The notes: a model not told the origin generated them from the letters alone. A stretch of DNA of 64,000 nt from Trematomus loennbergii (GCA_012861695.1 JAAOOA010000016.1:25199200-25263199); one strand, 5' to 3'; positions 40,445-54,162 are shown, numbered from the stretch's first letter. Numbers and translations are program-made.

Positions 40445-42250
40445 TGTTAGCTTCTTGTCTCTCTGCTAGCTGCTCCGTCCGTGAAGCTACAGGGACTCTG
40501 CCTGCTCAGTTCATCCAGGGAACACAACTTGACCCCGGCCGTGTTTGTTTGTTCTTCATGCTTATATATCGGACTATTGTGACTCGCTCTGCGGTTAAAA
40601 CAGACGGTGCATGAATGCCGTTTTGCGGTAAGTGAAATTCGAGTACTTTATTTATGTGTTTATGATTTAATCAGCTACGTAATGAATGTTAAGGCTTGGG
40701 TTAGCGTGTAAGCGAGTGGTAGCTACATCGGTGCTAACGATGCTAATCGTCCTCCAAGTTAACTTAAAACCATAGACTGTATATATAAAGGTTAAAACGA
40801 AATAGACAAGTGTTAAGCGTTAAGTGGATAATACTGTAGAACAAAAGGCTTCTGTTTGAGGTTGATAAAATAAGGTCATCCTTGTAACTTAGAGAGATAT
40901 TTTATTATGTAGGTAGGAACTGTATGCATCGCTAAGGTTAATTTAAATTGGCTATGCTCAAGTATGTAGACAAGCTAACGTCGAAGTAGTGTATGTGAAA
41001 TCAACCTCACAATAAGATGTGTGTATATTACAATTATTAATGTCATATTTCAAGATGATTACTTAGATATTACAATATGGTTGGTTGAGCTGGAGTTCAT
41101 TATTGAGCTTACACGTTAACGTCACAGTCATCTGAAGAACGAACCCAAACCTTGTTGTTTTTATTAATTGCATTACCAAATTGGTATCAAATAAACAGTA
41201 AGCATTGGTAACACAACTTCCAAAGTTACAGTAAAATAAAAAGGACCCTGACTCGGACAATACACAATCCAACATGTTCAACAGAAGAGAATAAGTTATA
41301 TTGTTTGTACACATGGTTCTTTACATATATATCTGTTTGTTTAAAGTGTCCAGGTGATGCAGACAGGCTGGACCAGAGAGTGAGAGACAGAACTGGACTC
41401 CTCACAGCAGTGAACTTCAGCACAGGTACAAATACTCTTTTTTCATACTGTACAAAGAATCAAGAAAGATATTGGTTTAAATAAATGAAGTATTGACTTT
41501 AATACACTGATATACATTCCATTAAACAATACTAAATACTAGATCACCTACACATCAGTGAAGTTGAGGGTTTTTTCCATGCAAAGGGTTACATTTAGAT
41601 GTTAACAAGCAATATGACTGTCAGCTTTCTAATTTAAGGTATTGAAGGCAAAGCTATTAGTGACAACTGCTATTTATCTCTCAATATTGTCTGTAAAAAA
41701 AAGTTATGATTTCAGTGAGAGACAACAGAGCAAGCTTCTACAGTTGCACTAAGTTTTGATAACAGTTAAATATTATTTTGATAATAAAATATATTTCAAT
41801 GTTGATGAATTCATACTGTTCATTCATAATCTGATTGTCTTTGTAGCTCACTGTTGAAATAAAAAAAACATTACAATTACAAAATAATTATATCTACAGC
41901 CCCTAAACACAACACACCTCTTTCATAAATAACACACTTGTTCTGCAATAATATGTTTTATGTTTCCTGTAATTTTTGTTAGGAAAGGACATGCCTGAAA
42001 GACACGACTCAACATTTCTCCTTCTCTGAGGGTCAAGAAGAACATCCAAGAGGAAAATTAAAAGCTGATGTTATGAGATTTAAGACCAGTACAGGACATT
42101 CACTAAGAAACTACTTTTATTGTGAAGTCAGCTGATCGAATGCACCTATTTCCACATCTACACTCCATCAGCTGATTATTTCTATTTGCCTCACTTTATG
42201 AGCTTCACAACATGTACCTTGTACCGCAGAGTTTGCAACGCAAATAAATG
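40445..42250 (+). ncRNA. Putative three-exon non-coding transcript
   Basis: Exon-like pieces: about 40445-40627 with donor GTAAGTG, 41347-41425 between TTTAAAG and GTACAAA, and 41993 to about 42260 after TTTTTGTTAG, with AATAAA at 42243-42248. A 17-codon frame runs from exon 1 into exon 2. There is no transcript evidence, and the exon 1 start is a guess. Confidence 0.3.
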
Positions 42251-42474
42251 GGGCCAATCTTCAGTCGGATGTGAATGTGTAATCTAACATTTTCAGTAAG
42301 AATAATGGACAAAAGGAGTGCAAATACAAATTCAATTTATTGAAATGTGAACCAAAAGTTAATCAAACATGTTTTAAATAAAAAGCACATATGGACAGAA
42401 GGTGTAAACCTATTAAATGTATAAGTAAACACATTTAGTCAAATAAAGTGACAGACAAGGCCTGTGCAGTGGTA

Positions 42475-43203
42475 TCAGCTATGCCCAGCATGGGCTCCTC
42501 CATCAGGCCTGGTCCTCCTCGCAGAGGAAAGACCCTCAGTCCTCTCCAAACCAACAGACAGGACGTCCATCACACGGAGGTTTCTCCCTGAAGTCTCTGC
42601 AGCTCTCTGGACACCACGCTGTCTCAATCCGTCCACACTGAATATGAGAGGGGAAAATGAAAATAATAAATGCTTTAGACAATAAGAAATATAAAGTTGA
42701 CTGTTGAGTTGCTCAGTTTTTTTAGATTGTCAATACTATTACTGTATAACTAATATCTCAGGTTAAGAGGCACCTTCAAATAAAGATTGGTCTTTAAATA
42801 CATTTTGTCTTTTGAATTGTTTGTCTAAAGTCAAGGATCTAGAACTGGTACTTATAGTTTTAATGATACAGTCTGGTTATAATGCTGTTTGGAGGAGGCC
42901 TCACAGGTAAGAGCACTAACTAGCTACCATCACATGTACCTTAGCTTAACTTAAATGTATTAAACGTATAATTAAGTGATAGCAAAATATAAATAACTAA
43001 TGTCATGCAAACATATTAATATTTGCTTGATTCCAGTGTTGCATTTAGCACATTGCATACAAACGTTAAGGGATTTTAAGATTCTGAAGTATTATGCTAA
43101 AAACTCAATAACTTAGATTATTATTTATAGTTTTGCTGAATAGTTTCATGTCCGCTTACCTTAGAAACGTAAAATGTGACGGCAGTGTGCAGATGGGGAG
43201 CAT
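42475..43203 (-). CDS. Putative spliced 68-codon frame inside a repeat
   Basis: Exon A 43160-43203 (ATG at 43203, encoding MLPICTLPSHFTFL) ends at donor GTAAGCGG. Exon B 42475-42637 follows acceptor CATATTCAG, continues in phase through VDGLRQRGVQRAAETSG and ARRTRPDGGAHAGHS, and stops at 42475-42477. AATAAA follows at 42336-42341 on the same strand. The product is a small arginine- and glycine-rich peptide matching no family I know. It may be a chance frame in a repeat-derived transcript. It points tail-to-tail at the plus-strand unit. Confidence 0.35.
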
Positions 43204-43449
43204 GTTAGCTTAGCTTCTTAGCTTGAGCTAGCTCTGTTACTTCCAGCTGGAGGCAGCAGGTCCCGCCTCGGCTCCGCCTCTTTGCCCTTATTTGGAGCAG
43301 GCTGGAGCAGGCGGGAGTTAGACTCAGACGTCACTGTCGAGCCGTTAGTGGCCGACTCCGCCTACTAAGGGCTTCTCGGCAACTCTGCAGAATCCTATGG
43401 GTGACGTCACGGACCCTACGTCCATTTATATACAGTCTATGGGTATGAC

Positions 43450-45938
43450 TGCTAAGAGTTAAACCTCTTCCCGTACGGTCTTCTTGAAAAAGCCCCAGGA
43501 TGCAATTTAAACCAGAGCTCTACATTTTATTACAGCAGACAAATTCCACTTCACAGTCAATGCTGTGATTCATCTTAAAAAAACTGGCTGGTCTTTTCTA
43601 ACTAGATGAGACAGGCATTGCATCAATCTATAATTCTCGGCTCCTTAAGCTGTTTTATAACTCAAAGCTCTGTCTTTAAAATTCTGCTCTAAAAAACCAC
43701 AGCACATGGGACACGCATCACAAACATTTTAATATTACAAGTGGACATTTTGGTCATGAAGACATTTCTTATAGCAAGGAGGTTCTATGTCCAAAATGTG
43801 TCTCCCATGTGGACACTTTCTTAAGCTGGTTATATTTAATTCTAATAAAAAGCAAAAGTTGTAACAGAAAAGCTGGTAAAGACATTCATAAGACTGCAGA
43901 CAAAAATGTGCTCATTAGCTAACTCTAGTATATTAATGTGAAAACTGTAGTATTGATTAATGTGGGCTGTCCCTGATGGCTAAATGAATAAATAATGCTA
44001 TAGTATGTGTGTGAAGTCCATAGACTATTTAAAATATGGACTAATTCTCCATGACGTGACACTAATCTGTTTTGGCATCATTACACCCTTGATGAAGTCC
44101 AACAGGCAGGATAGCCGCATGCTAGCCACTAGCATTGCACTGTTCAATCCTCTCAATTTTGTACATGTCACAGCCTATTCCTGCAAAACCTCCATATCCA
44201 TCTCCGGTAACAGAGGCACCCAGAGTCCTGTTTCTCACTATAGCTCTCCCCCACCAGCCATCTTTTTTTCATCCTACCCGAATAATGACAATCAGACCAA
44301 CCAGAGGGCCGGAGAGAATGTAGCTTACCATTCCTGTCATGACACTGAACCTAATACCAGTTCCCCTTCAGCCTATTGTTCCCTCTGCAACACCTCATCC
44401 TCATTCGTCTAAATCTAGAAAAGGTTTTGGATGCATCTATTTGAAGATTGTGTCAGCAGATTTAAACCCGTTTTTCCTACAGAGAAATGGCAAAAACAAA
44501 GCATGAATAATTCAGATGTGTCCAAAAATGGTTATACAGTACATAGAATAGACATGATTAGTATTGATCCATCCACCCTGTGTGCTAATACTATACCTAC
44601 AGTTTTTACATTTTTTACCCTGAAAAATGTAATGTGGATCCAACCATTCCAATGTGGTCGGAGGGATCAATAGTCCTCCTTCCGCCAACTCTATTTTTTT
44701 TCCCCCATAGCTAAATTGGACGACTGCCTCTCTAAATATCTTCAGTCAGGGATAATCCTTCTTTGGACATTTCAAAACTGATTACTGAGCCTACCAGACC
44801 CAATTCAAAGAATCACAGTAGATGCATTAAGACATTACAAGAAGACATAAAACAGACAGAAAGATAACTGTCAAATTATTGAGAACTGCTTCTGTGGAAG
44901 TTCCCGCTACAGTTTGTTGAGATGAGACACAATGTAAAAATAACACGTCATTTCGCGGCTCTGGACCATTGTCCCTGACCCTGTCCCAGAATGGAAAATA
45001 GCAGTATAGCTTATACTGTATAGCCAGCCAATATACATGCATTATAACATGGACACACTTCTGGCATTGTTCATTTGCATGCAACTTTAACACTGGCCAT
45101 TTCAATTAATGTGTGTGTGGGCATTAAAAGCAAACCCTTCAAGTCTTTGACCTCTAGTCACAAGTCACCAGCCTCCGTGACGCATTTTCACACATTCAAG
45201 CACAACTGCTGAGTCACATGTGATTTTCTCTCTAAGATATTGCAGTGACACTTCCCACCCACACAAAGGCTAACATAGAAATCTTCTCGCAACACGCACA
45301 TCTTTCATTGTCTGGAGGTTTCCTTACAAACAATCGTGATGTAGGAATCTCTGACTGAACAAGACTTCAACTTCCCTTCCTTTTCAGTCTTTTTCTCCTC
45401 TTCTATTGTACCTCCAGTGCTTTTTAATATTCATCTTCTTTCTCTGTTCCCTTTCCTCATTATCTCTCTGCTCTTTTTCTTGTGTCCCCCCAACCCCTTC
45501 CTTTATTTCCCTAGATTTGGTATTGTTGCTCGTACACTTGCGGAAAGAAGTTTGCTTGTAAGGCGTCCCACTCTTTCCATCTTGCTGCTCTCTGAAGTGT
45601 TTTCTGTAGCCTGTGGCTGTAACAACATGGTATTGATGCAGCGGTCGACTGCTTTCTGCATCCTCAGCAACATCGCAGGGGCTACACACTGAGGAGCAGT
45701 GCGCTGACTGAAGAGTGTGTTGGGATTTGTGCTTCTTGTGTATGTGTGATTTCAGAAAAACACACACAAATTGGGAAAGGAGTAGATTTGTGTGTTGGAA
45801 ATGGTACGCTGCCGGCCTATGATAAAATAAGTTTAAAAAATTGAGTCAGAAGTGAAGTACTGAATGTCCGAGCCAGTTTATCTCCTGCTAACTAGTCCTC
45901 TATTCTTGCTGCTTTGCTGTAGATATACAACCCCCCCC

Positions 45939-45939
<1 letters not shown>
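43450..45939. other. Intergenic DNA, no gene seen
   Basis: Frames such as 44005-44412 lack a recognisable domain, signal or coding bias. No repeat ends identified. Confidence 0.4.
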
Positions 45940-46009
<70 letters not shown>

Positions 46010-46013
46010 CACA

Positions 46014-46048
<35 letters not shown>

Positions 46049-46058
46049 ACACACACAC
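45940..46058. repeat. (CA)n microsatellite
   Basis: About 119 bp of CA with three register shifts. Confidence 0.97.
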
Positions 46059-46594
46059 TTTTTCTTTACTGCCTGGTCTTTATCTTGCTAGCACACCTGC
46101 AACTGGCAGATTTTCAGCAGAGAAGAGGAGTGGAGAGTTTTAAATTCTTATAACAGAAAGTAGTAGAATCAAAGGTGAGGATTAAAAAAAACATGAACAG
46201 ATGTATTTAATTCATCTTGAGTTACTCTCTTTCCACCGGATAGGTACAGAGAATGTTAAACTAAAGTAAACTTTTTTTTTTAATGCTGCGCTTTCTATTT
46301 TTTCTTATCTTCTTTAGCCTGAAAAAGTGGGGCAGCCACTGTAGACAAACTGCAAAACAGAGAGGGGGGAGGGAGGGTAGAGGCGGTAGAAAAAATGAAT
46401 GAGAGAGGAACAGATGAACATGAAATAAAGTAGAGACACAGTGAGACAAACCGTTAGATAAGTCAGCCTCATCAAATGGGATCATTTCGAATTAGCATGC
46501 TTGTTAACCCCGCAGTTGTACAGCCTGTTTAATTATTTCCTGCGGGGAGACATCTTGACAGTCACAGTACATTCAGAGAACTCTTCTGAATATG
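46059..46594. other. Intergenic DNA, no gene seen
   Basis: No recognisable feature; one purine-rich patch near 46340-46440. Confidence 0.4.
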
Positions 46595-48839
46595 CAACCC
46601 AGTCTCACGGCATTTCGTGTTATAGTCACAACATTCAATTATTGATTCGTGTTCACCAACACGATTTTCCCCTTTTTTTCGTGTCACACAGAACGATTTT
46701 AAAAGCAATGTATTTCTATTGGTAGTATGTTTCGTGCCTGCACCACATCTTTTTGTCCGGTCGGGTCTTGGAAGACCAGAAGCTGTGGGGTTCATAAAAA
46801 CATGTTCTTACTCAATATCAAGCCACGATTATTGTTTGTATTTTAAATCGTATAATGTCGGACTTTTTTTGTCGTCTGTGAGGAAAAGAAATGGGGCTCA
46901 GAGCCTCAGAATACTGAAATCTGTATTTTTTGTAATCTTTTTTTCCTTGTAATTTGTTATTCTTTTCTAAATAACACACTGTTATTTACTCAACAATAAC
47001 ACACAATTATCCTTGTTTTTATTTATTTGTTTAATTCCATAATCTCTGGCTTTTTTGGCGGCCGTCAGGAACTGAATTTCTAAATAAAAATAACCGGAAA
47101 CAGACGTAGGCCTATATGGGACATTTCGAGCATCATTGCGATACAACCACTGAACTGATTACCCAAGATCCTCAGCTATGGTTTAAGATCAGTGATTGGA
47201 TGTTTTAGCCGCAATGCACGTTGGGAAATGGTGTTAATGCGATATGAAATCCGAAAAACATTTCGGAGTTTAGGATGGCCGAAGATACTACACTACCATA
47301 ATCCCCAGCTTTCGTTTGGGACTACAGTCCCCGTGTAATCTTCAAGCTCTGCGATTGGATGTTGGAGTGGCAGTGCGCCAAGGTTACGCCGAGCGTCAAA
47401 CAGCTCTTTGAAAGAACGAAACCACGGCAGACTTCCAAAACTGGACTTGAACGCCCCCCCAGAACTACACATGCTGGCTATTGTGTTCGCAACATGTTCT
47501 ATGGCACATCTCTACTGGGAATTGTAGTTTTAAAAGACGTTTTCGTTTTTCCCAAATTAGAAGTTGACAGTATTAAACTGTGTACACCCCTGGAGGTTTA
47601 GGGGATAGGAAACAAATTGGTGTACACATTTAAAACATATAATTAATAATGGGTGAAAATCGCTTGTGTACATAATGCGCAGCATTAATATATACCCACA
47701 TGACAGCTCATTGTTACTTTGTAATTCTACTCCACTACAATTCAGAGGTTAACCTGGTATTTTTACTCCACTACATTTATTTTAGTTACTTTGCAGATTC
47801 TGATTAATGATGTGAAATATAAACAACCCTTAAAGCAGACTTTAGTTACACCTGAGTACAATTCAGGAAGGTGATTGTCAAGTGCCAACAATCAGGAGAG
47901 ATATTTGATAGTTGCTGCTTGAACATTTATCTGCAGATCCCTATAAAGTCCTTTTATATCAGCTGTGCACCGTTATGGTGTAAATATAACTACTAACTAT
48001 CTACCAATTGGATCAAATATAAAAGTCAGCCGAATTAGTATTGATACTGCAAGGAGACGTATTGTTGTGAAGAGAAATTGAAGATGTTGTTTAATTGCTG
48101 ATATATTTATGATCCACGTCACGTATTCAGTTTCCGTGGCAGTTCTTCCAGTTTGTCTAGAAGTCTTCTAATCAGGGCTCTATAAATAGAGAACTACGGC
48201 AGATGTGTAATATTTAAGCTTCTAGCTGAGGTTCTTGGGTAATCAGTTCAGTGGGTGTGTGGCATGGATGTATAATAAGAACGGTGTGTGGTGTGTATCG
48301 CAATGATGCTCGAAATGTCCCTTATAGGCCTACGTCTGTTTCCGGTGACTTTATTTTGAAATTCAGTTCCTGAGGAACGGCTAAAAAGCCCGAGATGATA
48401 GAATTAAACGAATAAATAAAAACAAGGATAATTGTGTGTTATTGTTGAGTAAATAACAGTTGTTATTTAGAAAAGAATAACAAATTAGAAGGAAAAAAAG
48501 ATTTAAAAATACAGATTTCAGTATTTGAGGCTCTGAGCCCCATTTATTTTCCTCACAGACGGCAAAAAAAGTCAGACATTATACGATTTAAAAGAAAAAC
48601 AATAATCGTGGCTTGATATTGAGTAAGAACATGTTTTTATGAACCACACAGCTTCCGGTCTTCCAAGACCCAACGGACAAAATACGTGTTGCAGGCACGA
48701 AACATACTACCAATAGAAATACATTGCTTTTAAAATCGTTCTGTGTGACACGAAAAAAAAGGGGAAAATCGTGATGGTGAACACGAATCAATAAATTGAA
48801 TGTCGTGACTATAACACGAAATGCCGTGAGACTGGGTTG
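46595..48839. mobile_element. 2.2-kb fold-back element with about 600-bp inverted arms
   Basis: The left arm (46595 to about 47185) is repeated in inverse at about 48210-48839. Ends are CAACCCAGTCTCACGGCATT and its complement. The direct repeat GAATATG flanks both sides (46588-46594, 48840-48846), so it transposed as a unit. The central kilobase has no transposase. The right arm holds a short insert (ATGGATGTATAATAAGAAC) also seen at 36488. Confidence 0.8.
47705..47830 (-). mobile_element. Fragment of the repeat family also seen at 56664-57135
   Basis: TACTCCACTACATTTATTTT and GTTACTTTGCAGATTC match, in reverse, the GTAGTGGAGTAGAAGTAC-rich repeat inside 56097-57698. It is a scrap in the fold-back element's centre. 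Confidence 0.45.
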
Positions 48840-48846
48840 GAATATG

Positions 48847-49409
48847 TGGAGGGCACAACAAGCAGGAAACAGCTCTGGTGGCTCAGCAGGAGGCTCTATA
48901 TGCATATGATAAACGTCAATGAAGTTTGCATTTATACATTGCTTTTATCCAAAGTGCTTATAAATTCATTTTTGTTTTGCACACACACTCTGTCATGCTG
49001 CTATGCAGGGTGCCGGCCAAACCATCAGAAGCAATTTGGCCGAGAATAAACAACCGGCTCTACCTGCTGAGCCGCAGACACACTGTTAGGATGGAAATTA
49101 TGTTGGGAATAAGCTGTTACTGTACATGTGGAAGTGGCTGCTGTGCGCTGATCTCTAACAGAGAACCAGTTTGATGCCCAAATATAAAAATGATGTTTAT
49201 ATTATAGCCGTCAGTTTAAATTATGTAAATATTGTTGAGAATGAATTCATTTTCATTTAGTTTCTGAATGTGCTTCTAAATGGGCCTACTGCGATACTAA
49301 TGAGACTCTTCCGCCTTTGTTATAGAGAAGTCTTTTTGAGGTACAGATTGTGCAATAATTGTTCTAAAAGTAGAATCTCTTATTGTAGGTTGAGCACGAT
49401 AAACATTCT
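48847..49409. other. Intergenic DNA, no gene seen
   Basis: No recognisable gene or element. Confidence 0.4.
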
Positions 49410-49613
49410 AAAAGTGCTCTATTATGCTAAGTTTCAGTTTTGTATGCTTCTACTGTGACATGTTTATATGCTTTAATGTTCAAAAAGGTATTTATTTTAC
49501 AAAAGATTATGAAGGGAACTTTGGGATTTTAGCCTTTGCAGACCATTTACATCCACAAAATCCTATATAACACAATACAGGCAGGGCAAAATGCATATAG
49601 GGCCTCGTTAAGC
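49410..49613 (+). mobile_element. TTAA-type MITE family, internally deleted copy
   Basis: Shares CTACTGTGACATGT, TTTAATGTTCAAAAA and TTAGCCTTTGCAGACCATTT with 55670-57748, but lacks the central GGTTAGCTGGCCGGC block. The right end TATAGGGCCTCGTTAA is decayed. Confidence 0.65.
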
Positions 49614-52600
49614 TTTGAGATTTTATTCTCTATATGCATATTTTGTGAAAGAACCACTTTTTTTTATAAGCTCATTTTCTTTTGATGTTCCAACCAGTGG
49701 ATGAGCATGCGTTTACAGTAGTGCTCAAACTTCCAGTCAGATAACTTTGTTTGTGCACAAAATGATCTTAATTTCAATTGCAGGACCCTGAAAGACAAAA
49801 ATGAACTCTTCCTCCTATACTCTCTGAAAATGCGTAGCACATTCATGATTGACAGTAATGCTCTCAAAAATGTAGCAATGAACAGAAAGAGACTGGGAAG
49901 AGAGAGAGCTGATGGAAATATGGATCCAAAAAGCCAAGTTTGTATTCGACAACTTGTCAATTAGTTTGAAGAGCCTCCTTTTTCCTTGTTAGGACACTGT
50001 GCAGCTCAAGGTTACTCCGACAGCTCTGACTGCATTACTGTACGAGTCTCTGAGCAGTAAGTTGTGCACTAGACTGTGTGGGAAGAAGTCTTTGACATGC
50101 ATCCAAGTCAAGAGGTAAAATGGGAGCAGAGAGTTTCCAATATCTTAAGTATATCTCATGTTCAGGTTTATCCCAAAGTGCATACTGGGAGAAGAGCTAT
50201 GAATTTAATGCAGAATGTGGCCAGCTGCTCAGTATGAGTGCAGTTTATCTTGTATTTTTCACACTTTTATTCAACATTTTCAAGCATATATTATATAATT
50301 TAGTGTGCTTTGCAACTCTGCTGTTTTGCTCAGATGTGACGCAGTACTACAAAGGTTAAGGACCAGGAGAAAAAGGGCAGTGCGGCACACAAAAAGCCTT
50401 CTGTGAGGTTCTGTTTTCATCCAGACTCTCGTTATCGGGCCAAGAAAGGTGTCAGCTGGTGGGGATTATAAAACATTAACTTCTGCTTCTTAGTTCTGAT
50501 TGACAGAGTAGCGTTTATGTACAATCCCAGGAAACACTCGAATGGGACTGAACAACAGTCTTTCACAGTGTGCCTAACTGCACCTCTGAGTGCTTCTATT
50601 GCTGTAAATGACGGTGTGTTATGGCTCATTGCGTCATGTTTCAATGCACAAAATGTGTGGATTGAGATATTGTAAAAGGCCAGTGAAATGAAAGGAGACA
50701 TGATGTAAAGAAAATGATCTGATAAAGCAAACTAAATTGCTTTCAATTTGCTTCCTCTGGGGTTTCAACGATAATGTGTGCATGACGGTGATGATTCTTT
50801 ATTATAACTGAATGCAGCTGCTATACTTTTATAACTTCCTATAACTCAATGTATCTTACATCACACAAGATGCACGTTTGTACATTTCTTATCTTGGCAA
50901 ACAAATGTTTTTTAAACAGAAATAGGTACAACAATTCTCAACCACTAAGAACCAAATTAAGCAGATTATAGACATACACTTTTAATGAGATTAAGCAATT
51001 ATAAAAGTAAAAAAAAACAATTGCCAGCGAGGTCTGTTAATAAGATTAGAATTATACACAATACATTTAATACATTATTAAAACATGAATGGATAGCTTT
51101 GTTCCTATGATTAACATAACACAGCCCCTAGAGAGAAAGGCATATGACTGGCATGTGTATTGCTTACGCAGGCCTTAGCTAATCTTAACTAATGCAGAAT
51201 ACTGCTTTGAACCAGTATTCCTCCATCTTGTGACTGTGTAACTCCCTCTCTTGTATATAAGCATGTCAAGGACTCTATTCGGGGAACTATTTGTCCATGC
51301 AGCCCTGTGTGATGACTACTTCCATTCTTGCAAGGATAATAAATACATGTATATATGTTGATTAGGTGACGAGTGATATTTTCTAACATACAGTAATCAA
51401 TCCCATTATTGCAGCTACTTGAAAATGGCCCTCAGAAGCCCTGATTATGTTAGAAAGAAATCTCAATGGTCTTTATACCACCCTTTCCTTATGAGTCGAT
51501 TCATGTTCCTCCTCTTATATGTACCATTAGCTTCTAAGCCAATAACCCAGGAATAAATCCATTTGTAGAAACATATAAGTACATACATGAGAGGTAAGGA
51601 CCAAACACAGAGCAGCGTTATTATGTAATGGGGCTCATCAGCAGATGGGAAAGTGCCGGTCATGACTTACTGTTGCTAAGAGACTTTGAAAACTACTTTG
51701 TACATCAGCACCTGTTTCTCTAAAGGTGAAACGTTTGAAGCCATTTTCATCAGCAAACCATTATTCATCAGTGCAGTTTTTACTCTGGAGATTATAAAAG
51801 AAGTCCCTGGTTGTTTTGAAAAGGAACAATTCTTTATTCATTTGTATAATTGTTACCTTTTTCAATACAACTACCAAGCTCTGACACATGTCATGTTAGA
51901 GCTTTTAGGGACATCAGCTCCCTTTTTCTTACTTTTAGTCAGCATTCAACACCTTGTTTTCTAAAGTATTCCATTCAAATCCACACATAATATTTGATAT
52001 CAAGACCATACAATGTTTCATTGAGGATGACTCATTTAGATCCCCAATCGGCTGTGAAAGCCTGGCAAGAGAAGCAAGTGTGTGAAGCTCTGTTCTCTCT
52101 CAGAAACTAAACCCTGCCTCATGTTTACTTAAGCAAAGCAGTTTATTCCCAGTAGTTCGATGGACCTGCTCACTGGCAAACAGTTGAGTCTGTCCTCACC
52201 AGTGCGACTTTGGTAAATGTGATTAAGTGGGGAAAAGCCTCTTGGCGTACTCTGTTAACCATCCATGGATTCATTTTAAGTTCCTTTTTTTTTTTCTTCA
52301 GACAGAACTGGAACGTGTCATATATTGAATTGTGTTGAGCTAAAGTAGTTCAAAATACCATTGAATTGCTGACTCCTCAAGCGAAACTAATCTTAAATAC
52401 TTTCTTCTGCTCTGAGACACTCGAATACTTAAGTCAGGGCCCTGGCTCCCAGACAACCTTTCCATTGTGAGCGGTAATGGATTGAACAACGGGGACCTCT
52501 TCTCAATCACACAGGTGAAGAGAATATGAATGGAAGCTAATTTAAAAACGTAACACTTTGATGAGTTAATACAAAAAACTTAGGCTGAGTGTTGATTTTG

Positions 52601-53829
52601 GACGCAACAGACCTTTTATGTTTTGGGAATATGAGATGAAACAACAGAGAAACATTGGAAGTTATTTACTTGCTACTGGTTTAAAAAACATCTTTAAGCT
52701 CATTTCCCACTGGACAATAAAAACACTAACATCTGGCTTTTGTGTCGAGTGGGTAAGGTTACGTCGGATAAAATCAAATGTTCAAGTGAATACAATTGAA
52801 AAAATCAACAGGGATTTGAACAATTACTATAATTCCTTAAAGTACAACATATCTAACTAATAAACTCATAACAAGTAACATGTAATGTAATGTAATGTCA
52901 AAGTCACCAGGCCAGTCACACAGTAAAATGATTTTTTCACTCTGTGTTTATCGTAAAACACATTGCGTTGACGCTCTAAGACGCAAATAAAACTCTTCAA
53001 AGGGTCGAACCTTTTACTGTTCCAACAATTACCAACTTGGGTTGACAGTTTTAAACAGCGACTAAAATAAGTAACAGATATAAAAAATAAGTAAGTAATC
53101 TGTTTTAGGGGCATATTTTTTGTATATTTCACTATTATATACTAATCATAATTTACTTTATGTGTTTTAGGAACTTGAACTGCTGTCACCATGACCTGGA
53201 GGCTTATTGATCAGGAGATGATGTTATTGAACACCTGCAGATGAAGTGAGTGTGAACAGCATCACCAACAACACAATATTCAGCAGCTGTCTGACACTGA
53301 AAATGTGATTTTGAGTTGAATATACTTCAGGTCTGAAAGAAAACCCCCGACCTCTGCTTTTTAAAATGTCAAACCTCTCTTCTTCTTATCCATTAACAAT
53401 TGAAAAATGTATTTCTCAAACCTTTCATGTCTTGAGCAGTGATTCAGTGATATATTACACACTTTATGAAACGCTCTGACAATAGTTTTCAGAGTCATAA
53501 TACCTTTTCGCAATCCCTCTGGACAAATTGCTGGTTAATGAGTTGCCAGGAGATGGATGCACAGTGTTAGAGACTGAAAACCCTTTAGATGAGGCTATAG
53601 AGAGCAAGTAAAGCCTCACTGCACTTACACCATTGCAGAGACTCTACAATTCATGCGCACACAAAGAAAGAGTGCGGTCAGAAATCATTTCATGTACATC
53701 ACCTTGAGAGATGTGGATCCTTTTTAATCTGACAACACAGCAGTTGCTGACGCATTAGTGCCGGGCATGATCAATATCTGGAAAGACAAAAGATCATAGA
53801 GATCCTTCACTGGACCTTTTCTCTCCAGA
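49614..53829. other. Intergenic DNA, no gene seen
   Basis: Over 4 kb without recognisable exons. A short GTAATGTAATGTAAT run at 52881-52897 may be a retrotransposon tail relic. Confidence 0.4.
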
Positions 53830-54028
53830 CAGCCGTTTGAGACAGTAATCCACGTCTTTGTCACCACTCGGCTGGATTACTGTAACTCTCTACATGGGGG
53901 TCAGTGGGTCTTCCCTCGCTCGTCTGCAGCTGGTGCAAAATGCCGCAGCAAGGCTTTTAACTGGCACACGGAAATATGACCACATTTCCCCCATTTTGGC
54001 TTCGCTCCATTGGCTGCAAATACATTTT

Positions 54029-54145
54029 AGAAAGATATGGTGGGGTCATGCCATTTAGGGATTTAAAAGTAAATAAAAGGATTCATTTCAAAATCCTTTA
54101 TTTACTTTTAAATCCCTAAATGGCATGACCCCACCATATCTTTCT
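54029..54145. repeat. 54-bp-arm hairpin inside the L2 copy
   Basis: Left arm 54029-54083 and right arm 54092-54145 are perfect complements except for one extra A. They are separated by an 8-nt loop. The right arm is the retrotransposon's own sense sequence, so the left arm is an inverted duplicate of it. Confidence 0.95.
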
Positions 54146-54162
54146 GAGCTGCTACATCCTTA

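Larger units (their letters stand above)
40114..43441. mobile_element. 3.3-kb repeat flanked by GGTATGAC, with two convergent units
   Basis: Exact 8-bp direct repeats GGTATGAC border it (40106-40113 and 43442-43449). CCATAGACTGTATATA occurs at 40774 and, inverted, at the right end (43421-43441), a terminus I recognise from other fish genomes. It is unclear whether the whole is one insertion or nested. It contains the two spliced-looking units listed separately. Confidence 0.5.

Noticed and set aside
44005..44412. 135-codon plus-strand frame
   Set aside because: No recognisable domain, signal or paralogue, and no splice or promoter context. The length is within chance for a window this large.
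45384..45767. 127-codon minus-strand frame
   Set aside because: Low-complexity Lys/Glu/Arg content comes from a pyrimidine-rich plus strand. No family signature.
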